Part shown: piece after piece, positions 26,121 to 34,509 of the stretch
Layout: every line of letters starts with the position of its first letter
Numbering within the stretch: the stretch's first letter is position 1
Assembly: GCF_014695775.1 (NCBI RefSeq)
Contig: NZ_JACJOX010000045.1
Location: forward strand, 54,275-118,274
Reading direction: 5' to 3'
Length of the DNA: 64,000 nt
DNA from: Leptolyngbya sp. FACHB-60
GTDB lineage: Bacteria; Cyanobacteriota; Cyanobacteriia; Phormidesmidales; Phormidesmidaceae
Notes under the pieces: model-generated
Database searches by the model: none
What the model was told of the DNA's origin: nothing
The model's input: only the letters and a program-made list of their open reading frames with translations
Translations under genes and position numbers: made by a program

Positions 26121-26623
26121 CCGTTGAAACCTAGGCAAAAGTAGCGTTAGCAAGGGGGTTAGGGTTGGTCGTGGAGCGCAACCATAGGGCAATGCGTGAA
26201 GCGATGCACCGCTATCCCGACAGCGAAGATTCTATTGAATAACGTCAATGCCTAACCTAGAGATTGCTGCTATCAGATTGCCTTTGGCGCGATTAATGGA
26301 CATTAGCTAACGGTCTGGGCATCTGCGGGCTGCTCTTCGAACCTAGGTCAAAGCGATCGCCGCCTCTCTACCCGTGCGATCTACCCCTTTAGATTATTTT
26401 ATCTACCTCCATAGTTTCATCAAGGTCGCCACTGAGCTTGATAGGGTGACAGTGAATTCAAACGGTAGCAAAGAGCAGCTAGAAACCCCCTACCTAGCAC
26501 CTTTGTATCCTTTCGCTCTTGAGGTGAGAAAAAGTTAGTTTTGTTTCGAATTCATAACAATTACTGACACCATCATCAATCAAAAGCACCACTCAAAAAT
26601 CACCAACAAAATCAGGAGTCTCT

Positions 26624-27667
26624 ATGAATAGCGAGCGACAATTCACAACCCAAAATCAGACCGATGCCCAGCCCCCCAGCCCTGAGGCAAATTTTTCACC
26701 CACCGTCAAGGTTCATGGTGAAGTGCCTCCAACCAACGTCTATGAGGTAGAGGCCAAGCCCACGATCGACACCGAAGTCAAAACCGAAGTGAAACCAGAG
26801 CAGAGCCCGCCCCAGCCGCCTCAGGAGAGCCAGTCTAACCCAACGCTGACCAGGCTATTGGTTGGCGGCCTAGTGGGCGGAACCCTAGGCACACTGGCTG
26901 CTGCTCTAGCCAATCGCAAAACCTCTGCGGGTTTTAACCACAGCGCCCGAGGGGTAAGCCGCGCCCTTCAAACCATTGGTGTGGGCCTCGGTCAGGCTGC
27001 CCAAGGGGTCGGTGTCGCAGCCAGGAGCGTGGCTGAGGGGGCAACCTATGCCGTAGTGGGCTCAGCCCAAGACGCTGCCCAGAGCATCACGACAGGAACC
27101 CAACAGGTAAAATCGACTACTTCCGACGTTGTGCATACCACGACGGAGAAGGTGAACCAAACGGTTAAGGGCGCAGCAGCGGGCATTACCGAAGGGGCTC
27201 AACAAGTAAAGACAACTGCGGCTGAAGCCGTTCAGTCTACGACTGAGCAAATTAACCAAACTGTTAAGGACATTGCTGAGGGCATCACCGAAGGGGCTCA
27301 ACACGCAAAGACAACGGCGGCTGAAGCCGTTCAACCTGCGGCTAAAGCCGTTCAACCTACGACTGAGCAGATTAACCAAACTGTTAAGGACATTGCTGAG
27401 GGCACTCAGCACCCAACGTCTGACGGTTCAGCGGTTGAAGGACCTGCTGTAGAAATGAGTGACGTATTAGATGTCATTGAAGCCGAGACTGTCAATCTTG
27501 ATGACTGGAAATCAGAGGCTGAAATTCAAAATGATGTAGCCAATTCCACCTCATCCACCGATTTTGTCACCGAAGAAATCACGATTTCTCCCCAACCCTA
27601 TGCCTCTCCAGAGGTTGAGACTGCCCGCCTTAATGACAGCCAAGGAGAAAATAGTGCCTACATCTAA
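26624..27667 (+). CDS. Glycine-zipper, 11-mer-repeat (LEA/GvpC-like) protein
   Basis: I do not recognise a named family for this 347-residue protein. The disordered Pro/Glu-rich N terminus (1-73) is followed by a short hydrophobic glycine-zipper segment (LLVGGLVGGTLGTLAAAL, about 78-95). From about 105 to 260 it has amphipathic repeats with 11-residue periodicity: TTEQINQTVKD / IAEGITEGAQ. / .KTTAAEAVQ. recur, giving a 33-residue superrepeat. The tail is acidic. Such 11-mers occur in group 3 LEA proteins, synucleins and GvpC-like proteins and bind lipid or protein surfaces. AGGAG precedes the ATG. The next gene overlaps its end by 14 bases. Confidence 0.7.
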   Translation: MNSERQFTTQNQTDAQPPSPEANFSPTVKVHGEVPPTNVYEVEAKPTIDTEVKTEVKPEQSPPQPPQESQSNPTLTRLLVGGLVGGTLGTLAAALANRKTSAGFNHSARGVSRALQTIGVGLGQAAQGVGVAARSVAEGATYAVVGSAQDAAQSITTGTQQVKSTTSDVVHTTTEKVNQTVKGAAAGITEGAQQVKTTAAEAVQSTTEQINQTVKDIAEGITEGAQHAKTTAAEAVQPAAKAVQPTTEQINQTVKDIAEGTQHPTSDGSAVEGPAVEMSDVLDVIEAETVNLDDWKSEAEIQNDVANSTSSTDFVTEEITISPQPYASPEVETARLNDSQGENSAYI

Positions 27668-28214
27668 TGATGAAGCTGTCACCGCCGGGAACGGGAATCA
27701 GATTTCCCCAATAATCGAGGATGGGTCTAATTCCTCTGATCAAAACGTCACTCCTAACAGTCAGGCGTTTACCAAGGTGGCCATTGGGGCTTTGATAGGG
27801 GCCACTCTAGGGGGCATTGCCGGCGCCCTAACCAACAGAGGTGTTGTCGATCGCATCAACACCTCTGTGCGAGGGGTTGGCAATACCGTCAGAAAAACGA
27901 CTGCTGGAATTGACGAAACCGTTAAAGGCGTAGGCGATGCGGTTCAAAGTGTTGCGGTTGGGGTCAATACGACAGCCAAGGAGATCAACGAAGCGGTGCG
28001 AGAAACGGCTGAGGGGATTAGCGGAACTGTAAAAAGCACCGTTAATACTGTGCAGAGCACTGCTGATGATGTTCAGGAGACAGTTGGCAGTACGGTAAAC
28101 ACCGTTAAAAGCGTAGTGGAGGAAACTACTGCGTCTGCCAATCTGGCACCGGATGCCGATCAGGCAACGCTCTATAAGCTAGTTCCTGTGACTGGCAGTA
28201 AACCCAATGCCTAA
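27654..28214 (+). CDS. Glycine-zipper, amphipathic-repeat protein (paralog of the upstream gene)
   Basis: The GTG at 27654 was chosen because AAGGAG lies 6 bases upstream at 27642-27647; the frame is open further up but lacks a better start. The product has 186 residues: a polar N terminus, a glycine zipper (VAIGALIGATLGGIAGAL, about 42-59), then amphipathic repeats (ETVKGVGDAVQSVAVGVNTT, TVKSTVNTVQSTADDVQETV). The order of parts matches the preceding gene, so they are paralogs. The last residues (LYKLVPVTG) look like a short conserved tail. It is co-translated with gene one. Confidence 0.65.
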   Translation: MPTSNDEAVTAGNGNQISPIIEDGSNSSDQNVTPNSQAFTKVAIGALIGATLGGIAGALTNRGVVDRINTSVRGVGNTVRKTTAGIDETVKGVGDAVQSVAVGVNTTAKEINEAVRETAEGISGTVKSTVNTVQSTADDVQETVGSTVNTVKSVVEETTASANLAPDADQATLYKLVPVTGSKPNA

Positions 28215-28270
28215 CTCCGAGCAACAAAGGGCACCCAAATGAACCCTATAGGCATTGCAGGAGGTTGATT

Positions 28271-29149
28271 ATGAGCTGGCTATCTCGACTGTTGATCAGA
28301 AAAAAAGCGCCAAGCTGTCAGCCGACGGCAGCCTCGCCGGTTTCCCCAAGCCCACCACCCGAGTCGATGGCTCAGGTGGTGGTTGAGGAAACCATTATGG
28401 CGGTGGCGAAATGGTTGGTCAGTCTGGTGAATCGAACTATGGAAACGCAAGCGTCTTCGCCAAAACCAGAGCCACCCCCCCCGGCCAATCCAGCTGAGGG
28501 GCAGGTGGTGAGTGACGACACTCCACCGGTAGAGACCGAGCAAGCGAGTGCGGTAGACCAACTGCTGGCAAAGTTTAGCGGTTTGATTGAGGAAGCCTGC
28601 GATCGCACCCAGGCGATCGCTCTGCTTGAAGGCCGTCTTCAGGAGCTTGAATCTACCCTGCAAGCTACTCCAGACTGGCAAGACTCTATTCAGCTTCTCA
28701 ATCAAGCGGTGGTCAAACTCGATAGCCGCCTCAGTCAAGTAGAAAACATATTGCAACAGGTTGACCTAGGCACCATTTCAGAGACCTTGGCGATCTCTCT
28801 GGAAAATGAAGCCTACCTTCAGCAGTGGGCACAAACCTCAACCCAGCAAATCGCTGAGTTTAGCGTGCGCTTAAACACTATCGAAACCACAGCTGAAACA
28901 ACAGAGGAGCAACATCGCGCCAATCTGCATCAAATATTTCAGGCAATTCAACCTACAGTTCAACAAACAGCGGCCCTTGAAGGGCGCCTTTCCCGTTTAG
29001 AGAAAATAGTCACTCGATTGAGCCTAGTGCCTAAGTTTGTAGAGAGCAACTGCCGCTCCATTGCCACCCTGCAAAATTATGTTAAGCAGGCTAAGGGCAG
29101 CCCAGTTTTGAGTGGAAACGGAAACGGTAGTCACAAGCAAAAGCTGTAG
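28271..29149 (+). CDS. Coiled-coil protein, third gene of the glycine-zipper operon
   Basis: This 292-residue protein has no recognised family. ATG 28271 follows AGGAGG (28259-28264) at a 6-base spacing. The N terminus begins with a short amphipathic stretch (MSWLSRLLIRKK), then a Pro-rich linker, a hydrophobic helix (ETIMAVAKWLVSLVNRT) and a second Pro-rich linker. Long coiled coils follow from about 95 to 265 (IALLEGRLQELEST, VVKLDSRLSQVENIL, ALEGRLSRLEKIV). The C terminus is Gly/Asn/Ser-rich. It starts 56 bp after gene two and may tether the repeat proteins. That is inference. Confidence 0.65.
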   Translation: MSWLSRLLIRKKAPSCQPTAASPVSPSPPPESMAQVVVEETIMAVAKWLVSLVNRTMETQASSPKPEPPPPANPAEGQVVSDDTPPVETEQASAVDQLLAKFSGLIEEACDRTQAIALLEGRLQELESTLQATPDWQDSIQLLNQAVVKLDSRLSQVENILQQVDLGTISETLAISLENEAYLQQWAQTSTQQIAEFSVRLNTIETTAETTEEQHRANLHQIFQAIQPTVQQTAALEGRLSRLEKIVTRLSLVPKFVESNCRSIATLQNYVKQAKGSPVLSGNGNGSHKQKL

Positions 29150-29312
29150 GCAAAACTAGCCAGGCCAAACCCTGATGGAGCGTCTCATAGAGGCGGTTCT
29201 AAAGTTTGCCGCTTTTTACAGAACTGGGGCGATCGCCTCGGTTGCTAGGTTTGAGCGCTGATAGGTTTCTCTGGCAGGATGAAGGTGAAAATTGGGAGTA
29301 GAAGCGATCGCC

Positions 29313-30572
29313 CTAATCTGTAAACTTTAGTCGATGGCGAAAGTTTGCCACTGACTCCACCATGCCCAGGGCAATAAAATTTGTCAGCAGCGCCGATCGC
29401 CCATAGCTCAGCCATGGCAGGGGAATGCCTGTAATCGGTGCCAGACCCATAGTCATGCCAATGTTGACCACCACCTGAAATACGATCATCGCCAGCACGC
29501 CAATCACCAGCAGTGAGCCAAAGTCATCCTTGGCATTTTGGGCAATAATCACCAGGCGAAAGCAGATCAGCCAGTAGGCGAGAATCACCACCATTGACCC
29601 CACAAAGCCCCACTCTTCCCCCACCGCCGAAAAAATAAAGTCGGTGTGCTGCTCAGGAATAAAGTTGAGCTGGGTTTGCGTACCTTGCCCCAGACCCTGA
29701 CCCCAGAGTTTGCCTGCCCCAATGGCTATGCGCGACTGAATCAGGTGGTAGCCGCCCCCGAGCGGATCTTTATCAGGGTCGAGAAACAGCACCAGGCGAT
29801 CCTTTTGGTAGTCTTCTAAAAGGCCCCAAACCACATCCCCAAGTTTGCCCGACACCAGATTGATCGCCGTAGCTACCACGGTACTAAACCAGCGCCAGGG
29901 CAGCGTAAACCAGGCAATCAACCCCATGGCCAGGCTCCACACCAGCCAGCCGGGCAGCAGCATGTGAAACATAATCGCCGCCACCAAGGGCGATATAAAC
30001 AGTACCAGCCAGCCGGGGTTGCAGTTGGCCCAGTAGAGCATCGCCAGAGCAATGGCCCCAAACACCAGCGAAGTCCCGAGGTCAGGCTGAATAAAGACCA
30101 GCAGCCAGGGCAGCACAATGACGGCGATCGCACTGCCGACCCCCCAGAGGGTAGAGGCATCGCGGGAGCTGAGCATCGCCGCCAGGGTAATAATGACGCT
30201 CAGCTTGGCAAACTCCGAGGGCTGCACGTAGAAGCTACCGACGGCGATCCAACTCTGGGCACCCCCGCCCACGGTGCCGATAAACATGACTGCCACCAGC
30301 AGCAGATTGACAATGCCGTAGATAATCCACTGCCAGTTGCGCAGATGTTCGTAGCGGCTGCGGGCCACCCACAGGGCAAGGCCCAGACCAATCACCCCCA
30401 GCACGACATGGTTTAAGCCATAGTGGCTGTCATCGGTGTTGCGCTGAATGCTGTGAATGACAACCGCCCCAAAGGCGGTAAGCGCCACGGGCAGCGCCAC
30501 CAGCACCCAGTCGACACCCTGCCAGCCCGCCGCCAGCGATCGCCACTGCTTTTGCGCGTCGGTTAAAAACAT
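29313..30572 (-). CDS. rodA: Peptidoglycan glycosyltransferase RodA
   Basis: This 419-residue SEDS-family protein has about ten membrane helices. The family signatures FIPEQHTDFIFSAVGEEWGFVGS, GIPLPWLSYGRSALLTN and QPDLGTSLVFGAIAL (with the catalytic Asp loop) are present. It polymerises lipid II during elongation with a class B PBP. The starting segment before TM1 (FLTDAQKQWRSLAAGWQGVDW) fits RodA of cyanobacteria. Decayed copies of parts of this gene occur at 25712-25957 and perhaps at 16888-16914. It is convergent with the glycine-zipper operon. Confidence 0.95.
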   Translation of the reverse strand: MFLTDAQKQWRSLAAGWQGVDWVLVALPVALTAFGAVVIHSIQRNTDDSHYGLNHVVLGVIGLGLALWVARSRYEHLRNWQWIIYGIVNLLLVAVMFIGTVGGGAQSWIAVGSFYVQPSEFAKLSVIITLAAMLSSRDASTLWGVGSAIAVIVLPWLLVFIQPDLGTSLVFGAIALAMLYWANCNPGWLVLFISPLVAAIMFHMLLPGWLVWSLAMGLIAWFTLPWRWFSTVVATAINLVSGKLGDVVWGLLEDYQKDRLVLFLDPDKDPLGGGYHLIQSRIAIGAGKLWGQGLGQGTQTQLNFIPEQHTDFIFSAVGEEWGFVGSMVVILAYWLICFRLVIIAQNAKDDFGSLLVIGVLAMIVFQVVVNIGMTMGLAPITGIPLPWLSYGRSALLTNFIALGMVESVANFRHRLKFTD

Positions 30573-30696
30573 TGCCGTTGCCTACCAGTTCGCCCAATCG
30601 ATTATGACAAGAACAAGCGTTAGAAGGTGCAGGATATAGGGTTCAAGGTGCAGGGGAACACCTTAACCCCTATACCTTCTACCCTAAACCCCAAAC

Positions 30697-31761
30697 CTAA
30701 GGCGCCAACGCCGCTACCGACACCCGAGCCGCTACCTGCTGGGCCATAGCCCGCAGCGCTTTGGCGCTCTCCGAATCGGGGTGCTGCACCACAATGGGAA
30801 TGCCCGCATCGCCGCCCTCGCGCACTGCCATCTCTAAGGGAATGCAGCCTAACACCGGCAGATCCAGCTCCTTAGACAGCAGCTCGCCACCGCCAGAGCC
30901 AAAGATGTCGTAGCGCTTCTCCGGTGCGTCAGGAGGAATAAACACGCTCATGTTTTCGACAATGCCCAGCACCGGCACCTGGAGCTGCTGGAACATTTTC
31001 AGCCCCCGGCGAGCGTCAGAGATCGCCACCGACTGGGGGGTAGAGACAATCACCGCCCCGGCCATGGGCACTGCCTGGGCCAAGGTGAGCTGGGCATCGC
31101 CCGTGCCGGGGGGTAAATCCACAATCAAATAGTCCAGCTCGCCCCACTCTACCTGGTAGAGAAACTGTCGAATAATGCCGTTGAGCATCGGGCCGCGCCA
31201 GATCACCGGCTGGTCGCGATCGATTAAAAAGCCCATCGACACCATTTTGACGCCGTGGTTAAAGGCGGGCTCTAGCACTTCGCCCTGCTTGACTACCACC
31301 TGAGCCTCGGTCAGGCCCATCATAATCGGCGCGTTGGGGCCGTAGATATCGGCGTCGATCAGCCCGACCTTTGAGCCCATTTGTGCCAGGGAAACAGCCA
31401 GGTTCACGGCTACGGTGCTTTTGCCCACACCGCCCTTGCCGCTAGAAACCGCAATGATATTTTTGACGCCGCCAATGCCGGTGCGATCGGGTAAGGCTTT
31501 TTGCTGAGGCGTCTCGGCGGTGACATCCACCTTGACTGTCTCCACCCCCGGCAGCGATCGCACGGCTTTCTGACAGTCTTCCACGATGAATTCGCGCAGG
31601 GGGCAGGCGGGGGTAGTCAGCACCAGGGTGAAGCTCACGGTGCCGTCTGCGATCGCCACATTACGGATCATATTGAGATCGACCAGGCTCTTTTGCAGCT
31701 CCGGGTCTTGCACCGGGCGCAGCACGTCTAATACAGAAGCTTCGGAGAGGGTTAGGCTCAT
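30697..31761 (-). CDS. mrp: Mrp/NBP35-type iron-sulfur cluster carrier ATPase
   Basis: This 354-residue P-loop protein has an N-terminal MIP18/DUF59 domain (about 1-80; VLDVLRPVQDPELQKSLVDL) fused to an ApbC/NBP35 ATPase. The P-loop is SSGKGGVGKSTVAVNLA, followed by LIDADIYGPNAP and YLIVDLPPGTGDAQLTL. The C-terminal CXXC of eukaryotic NBP35 is not visible. A single Cys (LGCIPLE) is present instead, as in several bacterial Mrp proteins. It transfers Fe-S clusters in the cytoplasm. It is monocistronic. CCCTAA-type imperfect repeats lie just downstream at 30626-30690. Confidence 0.93.
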   Translation of the reverse strand: MSLTLSEASVLDVLRPVQDPELQKSLVDLNMIRNVAIADGTVSFTLVLTTPACPLREFIVEDCQKAVRSLPGVETVKVDVTAETPQQKALPDRTGIGGVKNIIAVSSGKGGVGKSTVAVNLAVSLAQMGSKVGLIDADIYGPNAPIMMGLTEAQVVVKQGEVLEPAFNHGVKMVSMGFLIDRDQPVIWRGPMLNGIIRQFLYQVEWGELDYLIVDLPPGTGDAQLTLAQAVPMAGAVIVSTPQSVAISDARRGLKMFQQLQVPVLGIVENMSVFIPPDAPEKRYDIFGSGGGELLSKELDLPVLGCIPLEMAVREGGDAGIPIVVQHPDSESAKALRAMAQQVAARVSVAALAP

Positions 31762-31854
31762 GGAGTTGAGGGCGGTGGGCCAGCGAATAGGGACGTCTAC
31801 AACAAGACAGCTTTAAATCACCAACTTTTGGCGACCAGGGTTGGCAATCCGTAG

Positions 31855-31871
31855 GGTGGGCACTGCCCACC
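31855..31871. repeat. Dispersed palindromic repeat (GTAGGGTGGGCA type)
   Basis: GGTGGGCA and TGCCCACC pair around one central base and are preceded by GTAG at 31851. It resembles the GTAGGGTGCATC palindrome at 16221-16248 in prefix and design. It lies upstream of mrp and between genes only. Confidence 0.55.
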
Positions 31872-31965
31872 GCTGCTCATCTCGCAGGTCACGAGACAGA
31901 GCAAACCATTCCCTATCTTAAGCTGCCCGTCCCCCCTTGAGCACAAGTGCCTAGGGTAAGCGATG

Positions 31966-32496
31966 CTACCAGACTTGAAAGCGAGAGTTTGGCCCACTGA
32001 GCAGATCGGGGTGCTCGGCAGCTTCGGCCAGGGCTGACGCCACCTTGGCGGCGTAGGGGCGCAACAGCGACCAGGCCAAAGGCGACAGCCACCCTCGCAG
32101 GGTGACCGAGTAAGAAATCTGAGTGCCCCGTACGGTAGATTTGAGATGGTAGGTAACGCGCTCTTCCAAGCCGGGAATGGGCAGCACCCGCACGCTAATC
32201 AGCTCATGGGGCTGCACCCGTTCCACAAAAATCTTCACTGGAATGGGGCAAATTTTGGTGAATGCCCGATAGATTAGCCCTGGTTTGGGTTTGAGACCCT
32301 GGGGCGCATTGGTGCTGGTCAGCAGTGGGTGCCAAGAGACATCAGCCAGGTTCATAATCGTCTGCCAGAGAGTCTCGACCGAGGCAGTGCTGACAATTAG
32401 GTAAGACTTCTCCAACTGCTGCTGCACCTGCACCCAGCTATGGATCAGGTGTAGCAGGGTCAAAAACGGGCGGGGGAAACGCTCAACGCTAAACAT
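31966..32496 (-). CDS. SRPBCC-family (START-like) protein
   Basis: The ATG at 32496 was chosen because GGAGG lies 7 bases before it; an ATG at 32511 overlaps that Shine-Dalgarno. The product is 176 residues. After an N-terminal helix, the sequence shows the SRPBCC pattern: KSYLIVSTASVETLWQTIMNLADVSWHP, GLIYRAFTKI, ISVRVLPIPGLEERVTYHL, GTQISYSVTL. The last helix ALAEAAEHPDLL closes the fold. It would bind a hydrophobic ligand. Its role is unknown, and the hemF neighbour is divergent. Confidence 0.7.
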   Translation of the reverse strand: MFSVERFPRPFLTLLHLIHSWVQVQQQLEKSYLIVSTASVETLWQTIMNLADVSWHPLLTSTNAPQGLKPKPGLIYRAFTKICPIPVKIFVERVQPHELISVRVLPIPGLEERVTYHLKSTVRGTQISYSVTLRGWLSPLAWSLLRPYAAKVASALAEAAEHPDLLSGPNSRFQVW

Positions 32497-32871
32497 GGCA
32501 ACGACCTCCATCGCTAGCTTCCCAGGGAGATACCCGAGGGCTGTGGCCGGTTAAGGAAGTTGACAAGACGATCATGGCGGGCGTTACGGGGGCAAAAAGC
32601 TGGGCTAGGCCGAACTGTCGTTACAGAACGTTGCGTTTCTAAACATTTTTCTCAACCTGGCGGATGAGGTTGGTGTTGGGTCGGGTTTCACGGTAGCGTG
32701 TGAAAACTGGGTACCGTGAATGGTGTTGCCTCAGGCCAAATTGCCTAGACGGCCATCGGGCAAAATGCAGGCAGCGGGAGAACAATGGATCCGCCAAGCC
32801 TTGCTTAGGCCATTCCACAGTGTGACATATTCGACCCGGTGCCGACATAACATATTGTTTTCTCCACGCCC
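32497..32871. other. 375-bp divergent intergenic region (SRPBCC / hemF)
   Basis: No gene is seen. A hairpin of TTCACGGTA (32687-32695) and TACCGTGAA (32712-32720) lies about 150 bp before hemF. The AT-rich stretch near 32835-32865 is the likely hemF promoter. Confidence 0.5.
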
Positions 32872-33912
32872 ATGACCACCACCCCTGTATCTAAGCCCGC
32901 TGCTGCCGCCACTGCACCTCCGGCCGATTCTCGCGATCGCGTCAGCGCCATGCTGAAGCAGCTGCAAGACAGCATTTGTGACAAGCTAGAGGCCCTCGAT
33001 GGCGGTGCCCAATTTCAGCAAGACGCCTGGGAGCGGCCTGAGGGCGGCGGCGGGCGATCGCGCGTGATTAAGCAGGGCAATATCTTTGAGCAGGGCGGCG
33101 TTAACTTTTCTGAAGTGTGGGGCGACCACCTGCCGCCGTCGATTTTAGTGCAGCGCCCCGAGGCGGCGGGCCATCGTTTTTATGCCACTGGCACCTCGAT
33201 GGTACTGCACCCCCGCAACCCGTTTATTCCGACGGTGCACCTCAACTATCGCTACTTTGAGGCCGGCCCGGTGTGGTGGTTTGGCGGCGGCATTGACCTC
33301 ACCCCCTACTATCCCTTTGACGAAGATGTGGTGCACTTCCACCAGACGCTGAAACAGACCTGCGATCGCCACAATCCTAATTACTACCGGGTCTTCAAAC
33401 CCTGGTGCGACGAGTACTTTTACCTCAAACACCGGGGCGAGACTCGGGGTGTGGGTGGCATTTTCTTTGACTACCAGGATGGTCAGGGCATGCTCTACCG
33501 AGGCCCTGACGCAGGCAAAGCTGCCGACCAGACCAGCCAGGGCATTGGCGAACTGCCTTCCCGCAACTGGGATGATCTGTTTAATTTCTCCCGCGACTGC
33601 GGCAATGCCTTTCTGCCCGCCTACGTGCCCATTGTCGAGCGCCGCCATGCTACGGAGTACAGCGACCACCAGCGGCAGTTTCAGCTCTACCGTCGGGGCC
33701 GCTACGTCGAGTTCAACCTGGTGTACGACCGGGGCACGATCTTTGGTCTGCAAACCAACGGGCGCACCGAGTCAATCTTGATGTCGCTGCCCCCGCTAGT
33801 GCGGTGGGAGTATGGCTACACCCCTGAGCTAGAAAGCCCCGAAGCACGCCTGTACGACGTCTTTCTCAAGCCTCAGGACTGGGTCAACTGGTCGGGCAGC
33901 CCTGCCAGCTAA
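32872..33912 (+). CDS. hemF: Oxygen-dependent coproporphyrinogen III oxidase HemF
   Basis: This 346-residue enzyme converts coproporphyrinogen III to protoporphyrinogen IX using O2, feeding haem and chlorophyll synthesis. Conserved blocks are visible: GVNFSEVWG, FYATGTSMVLHPRNPFIPTVHLNYRYFE, WWFGGGIDLTPYYPF, KPWCDEYFYLKHRGETRGVGGIFFDY, FNLVYDRGTIFGLQTNGRTESILMSLPP. The N terminus has an Ala/Pro-rich extension of about 20 residues. A terminator-like hairpin follows. Confidence 0.97.
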   Translation: MTTTPVSKPAAAATAPPADSRDRVSAMLKQLQDSICDKLEALDGGAQFQQDAWERPEGGGGRSRVIKQGNIFEQGGVNFSEVWGDHLPPSILVQRPEAAGHRFYATGTSMVLHPRNPFIPTVHLNYRYFEAGPVWWFGGGIDLTPYYPFDEDVVHFHQTLKQTCDRHNPNYYRVFKPWCDEYFYLKHRGETRGVGGIFFDYQDGQGMLYRGPDAGKAADQTSQGIGELPSRNWDDLFNFSRDCGNAFLPAYVPIVERRHATEYSDHQRQFQLYRRGRYVEFNLVYDRGTIFGLQTNGRTESILMSLPPLVRWEYGYTPELESPEARLYDVFLKPQDWVNWSGSPAS

Positions 33913-33961
33913 GCTCTGGCTCAACCCCTGTATCCCTTGGCAGACATGGGCTTTGAACATT

Positions 33962-33998
33962 GCCCTAGGCCGCTTAGCAGCAGTGGTCTAGGGCTTTT
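33962..33998 (+). terminator. Rho-independent-type terminator after hemF
   Basis: The arms 33962-33974 (GCCCTAGGCCGCT) and 33982-33994 pair with two wobble or mismatch positions, a 7-base loop and a following TTTT. It lies 50 bp past the hemF stop. Confidence 0.75.
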
Positions 33999-34210
33999 AG
34001 TTGTTTAGATTTCTTAAAAAACCCCGAAATCCACATAAATTAAAGCTTTTGGCGATCCACTTTCCCAGTGATGCCCTTAGAATGGGGCAGTGAAATTCTG
34101 AATTGACAGGGGTTTCAGCCGTTTTGGCTGCCGGGGCCGTTGTACGTGCTCTGGGTCTATCGTCAAATTGCGGCTGCTATCCCAGTGTTCTTTGCCCATA
34201 GGAGACAGTT

Positions 34211-34501
34211 ATGAACAAAGCTGAACTCGTTGATAAGGTGGCTGAGAAAGCCTCTGCCGGCGATAAGTCTATGACCAAAAAAGACGTGGACTCGGTGATT
34301 ACGGCCACCATTGACGCCATTATGGAAGCTGTTGCTACAGGCGAAAAAGTTACCCTAGTAGGGTTTGGCTCCTTTGAGCGCCGCGAACGCAAAGAGCGGG
34401 AAGGGCGCAACCCCAAAACCGGCGACACCATGGTGATTCCGGCGACCAAGGTACCTGCGTTTTCTGCTGGCAAACTGTTCAAAGAAAAAGTGGCCAAGTA
34501 A
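34211..34501 (+). CDS. hup: HU-family DNA-binding protein
   Basis: This 96-residue histone-like protein has MNKAELVDKVAEKA at the N terminus, VTLVGFGSFERRERKEREGRNPKTG in the DNA-binding beta arm, and IPATKVPAFSAGKLFKEKV at the C terminus. The GRNPKTG arm tip with its Pro is intact. It compacts and bends nucleoid DNA. AGGAGA lies 7 bases before ATG. The 300 bp upstream carry the hemF terminator and probably the hup promoter. The next gene starts 8 bp downstream. Confidence 0.96.
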   Translation: MNKAELVDKVAEKASAGDKSMTKKDVDSVITATIDAIMEAVATGEKVTLVGFGSFERRERKEREGRNPKTGDTMVIPATKVPAFSAGKLFKEKVAK

Positions 34502-34509
34502 CCACTCCC

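Larger units (their letters stand above)
25553..26623. other. 1.07-kb gene-poor scar region
   Basis: It holds a 90-bp inverted-repeat element, a decayed rodA fragment and a short open frame at 25992-26120 (all listed separately). A second short open stretch near 26168-26242 has the codon pattern VERNHRAMREAMHRYPDSE then stop and is not recognised. The last 100 bp are AT-rich and should carry the promoter of the operon starting at 26624, which has an AGGAG Shine-Dalgarno. Confidence 0.6.
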
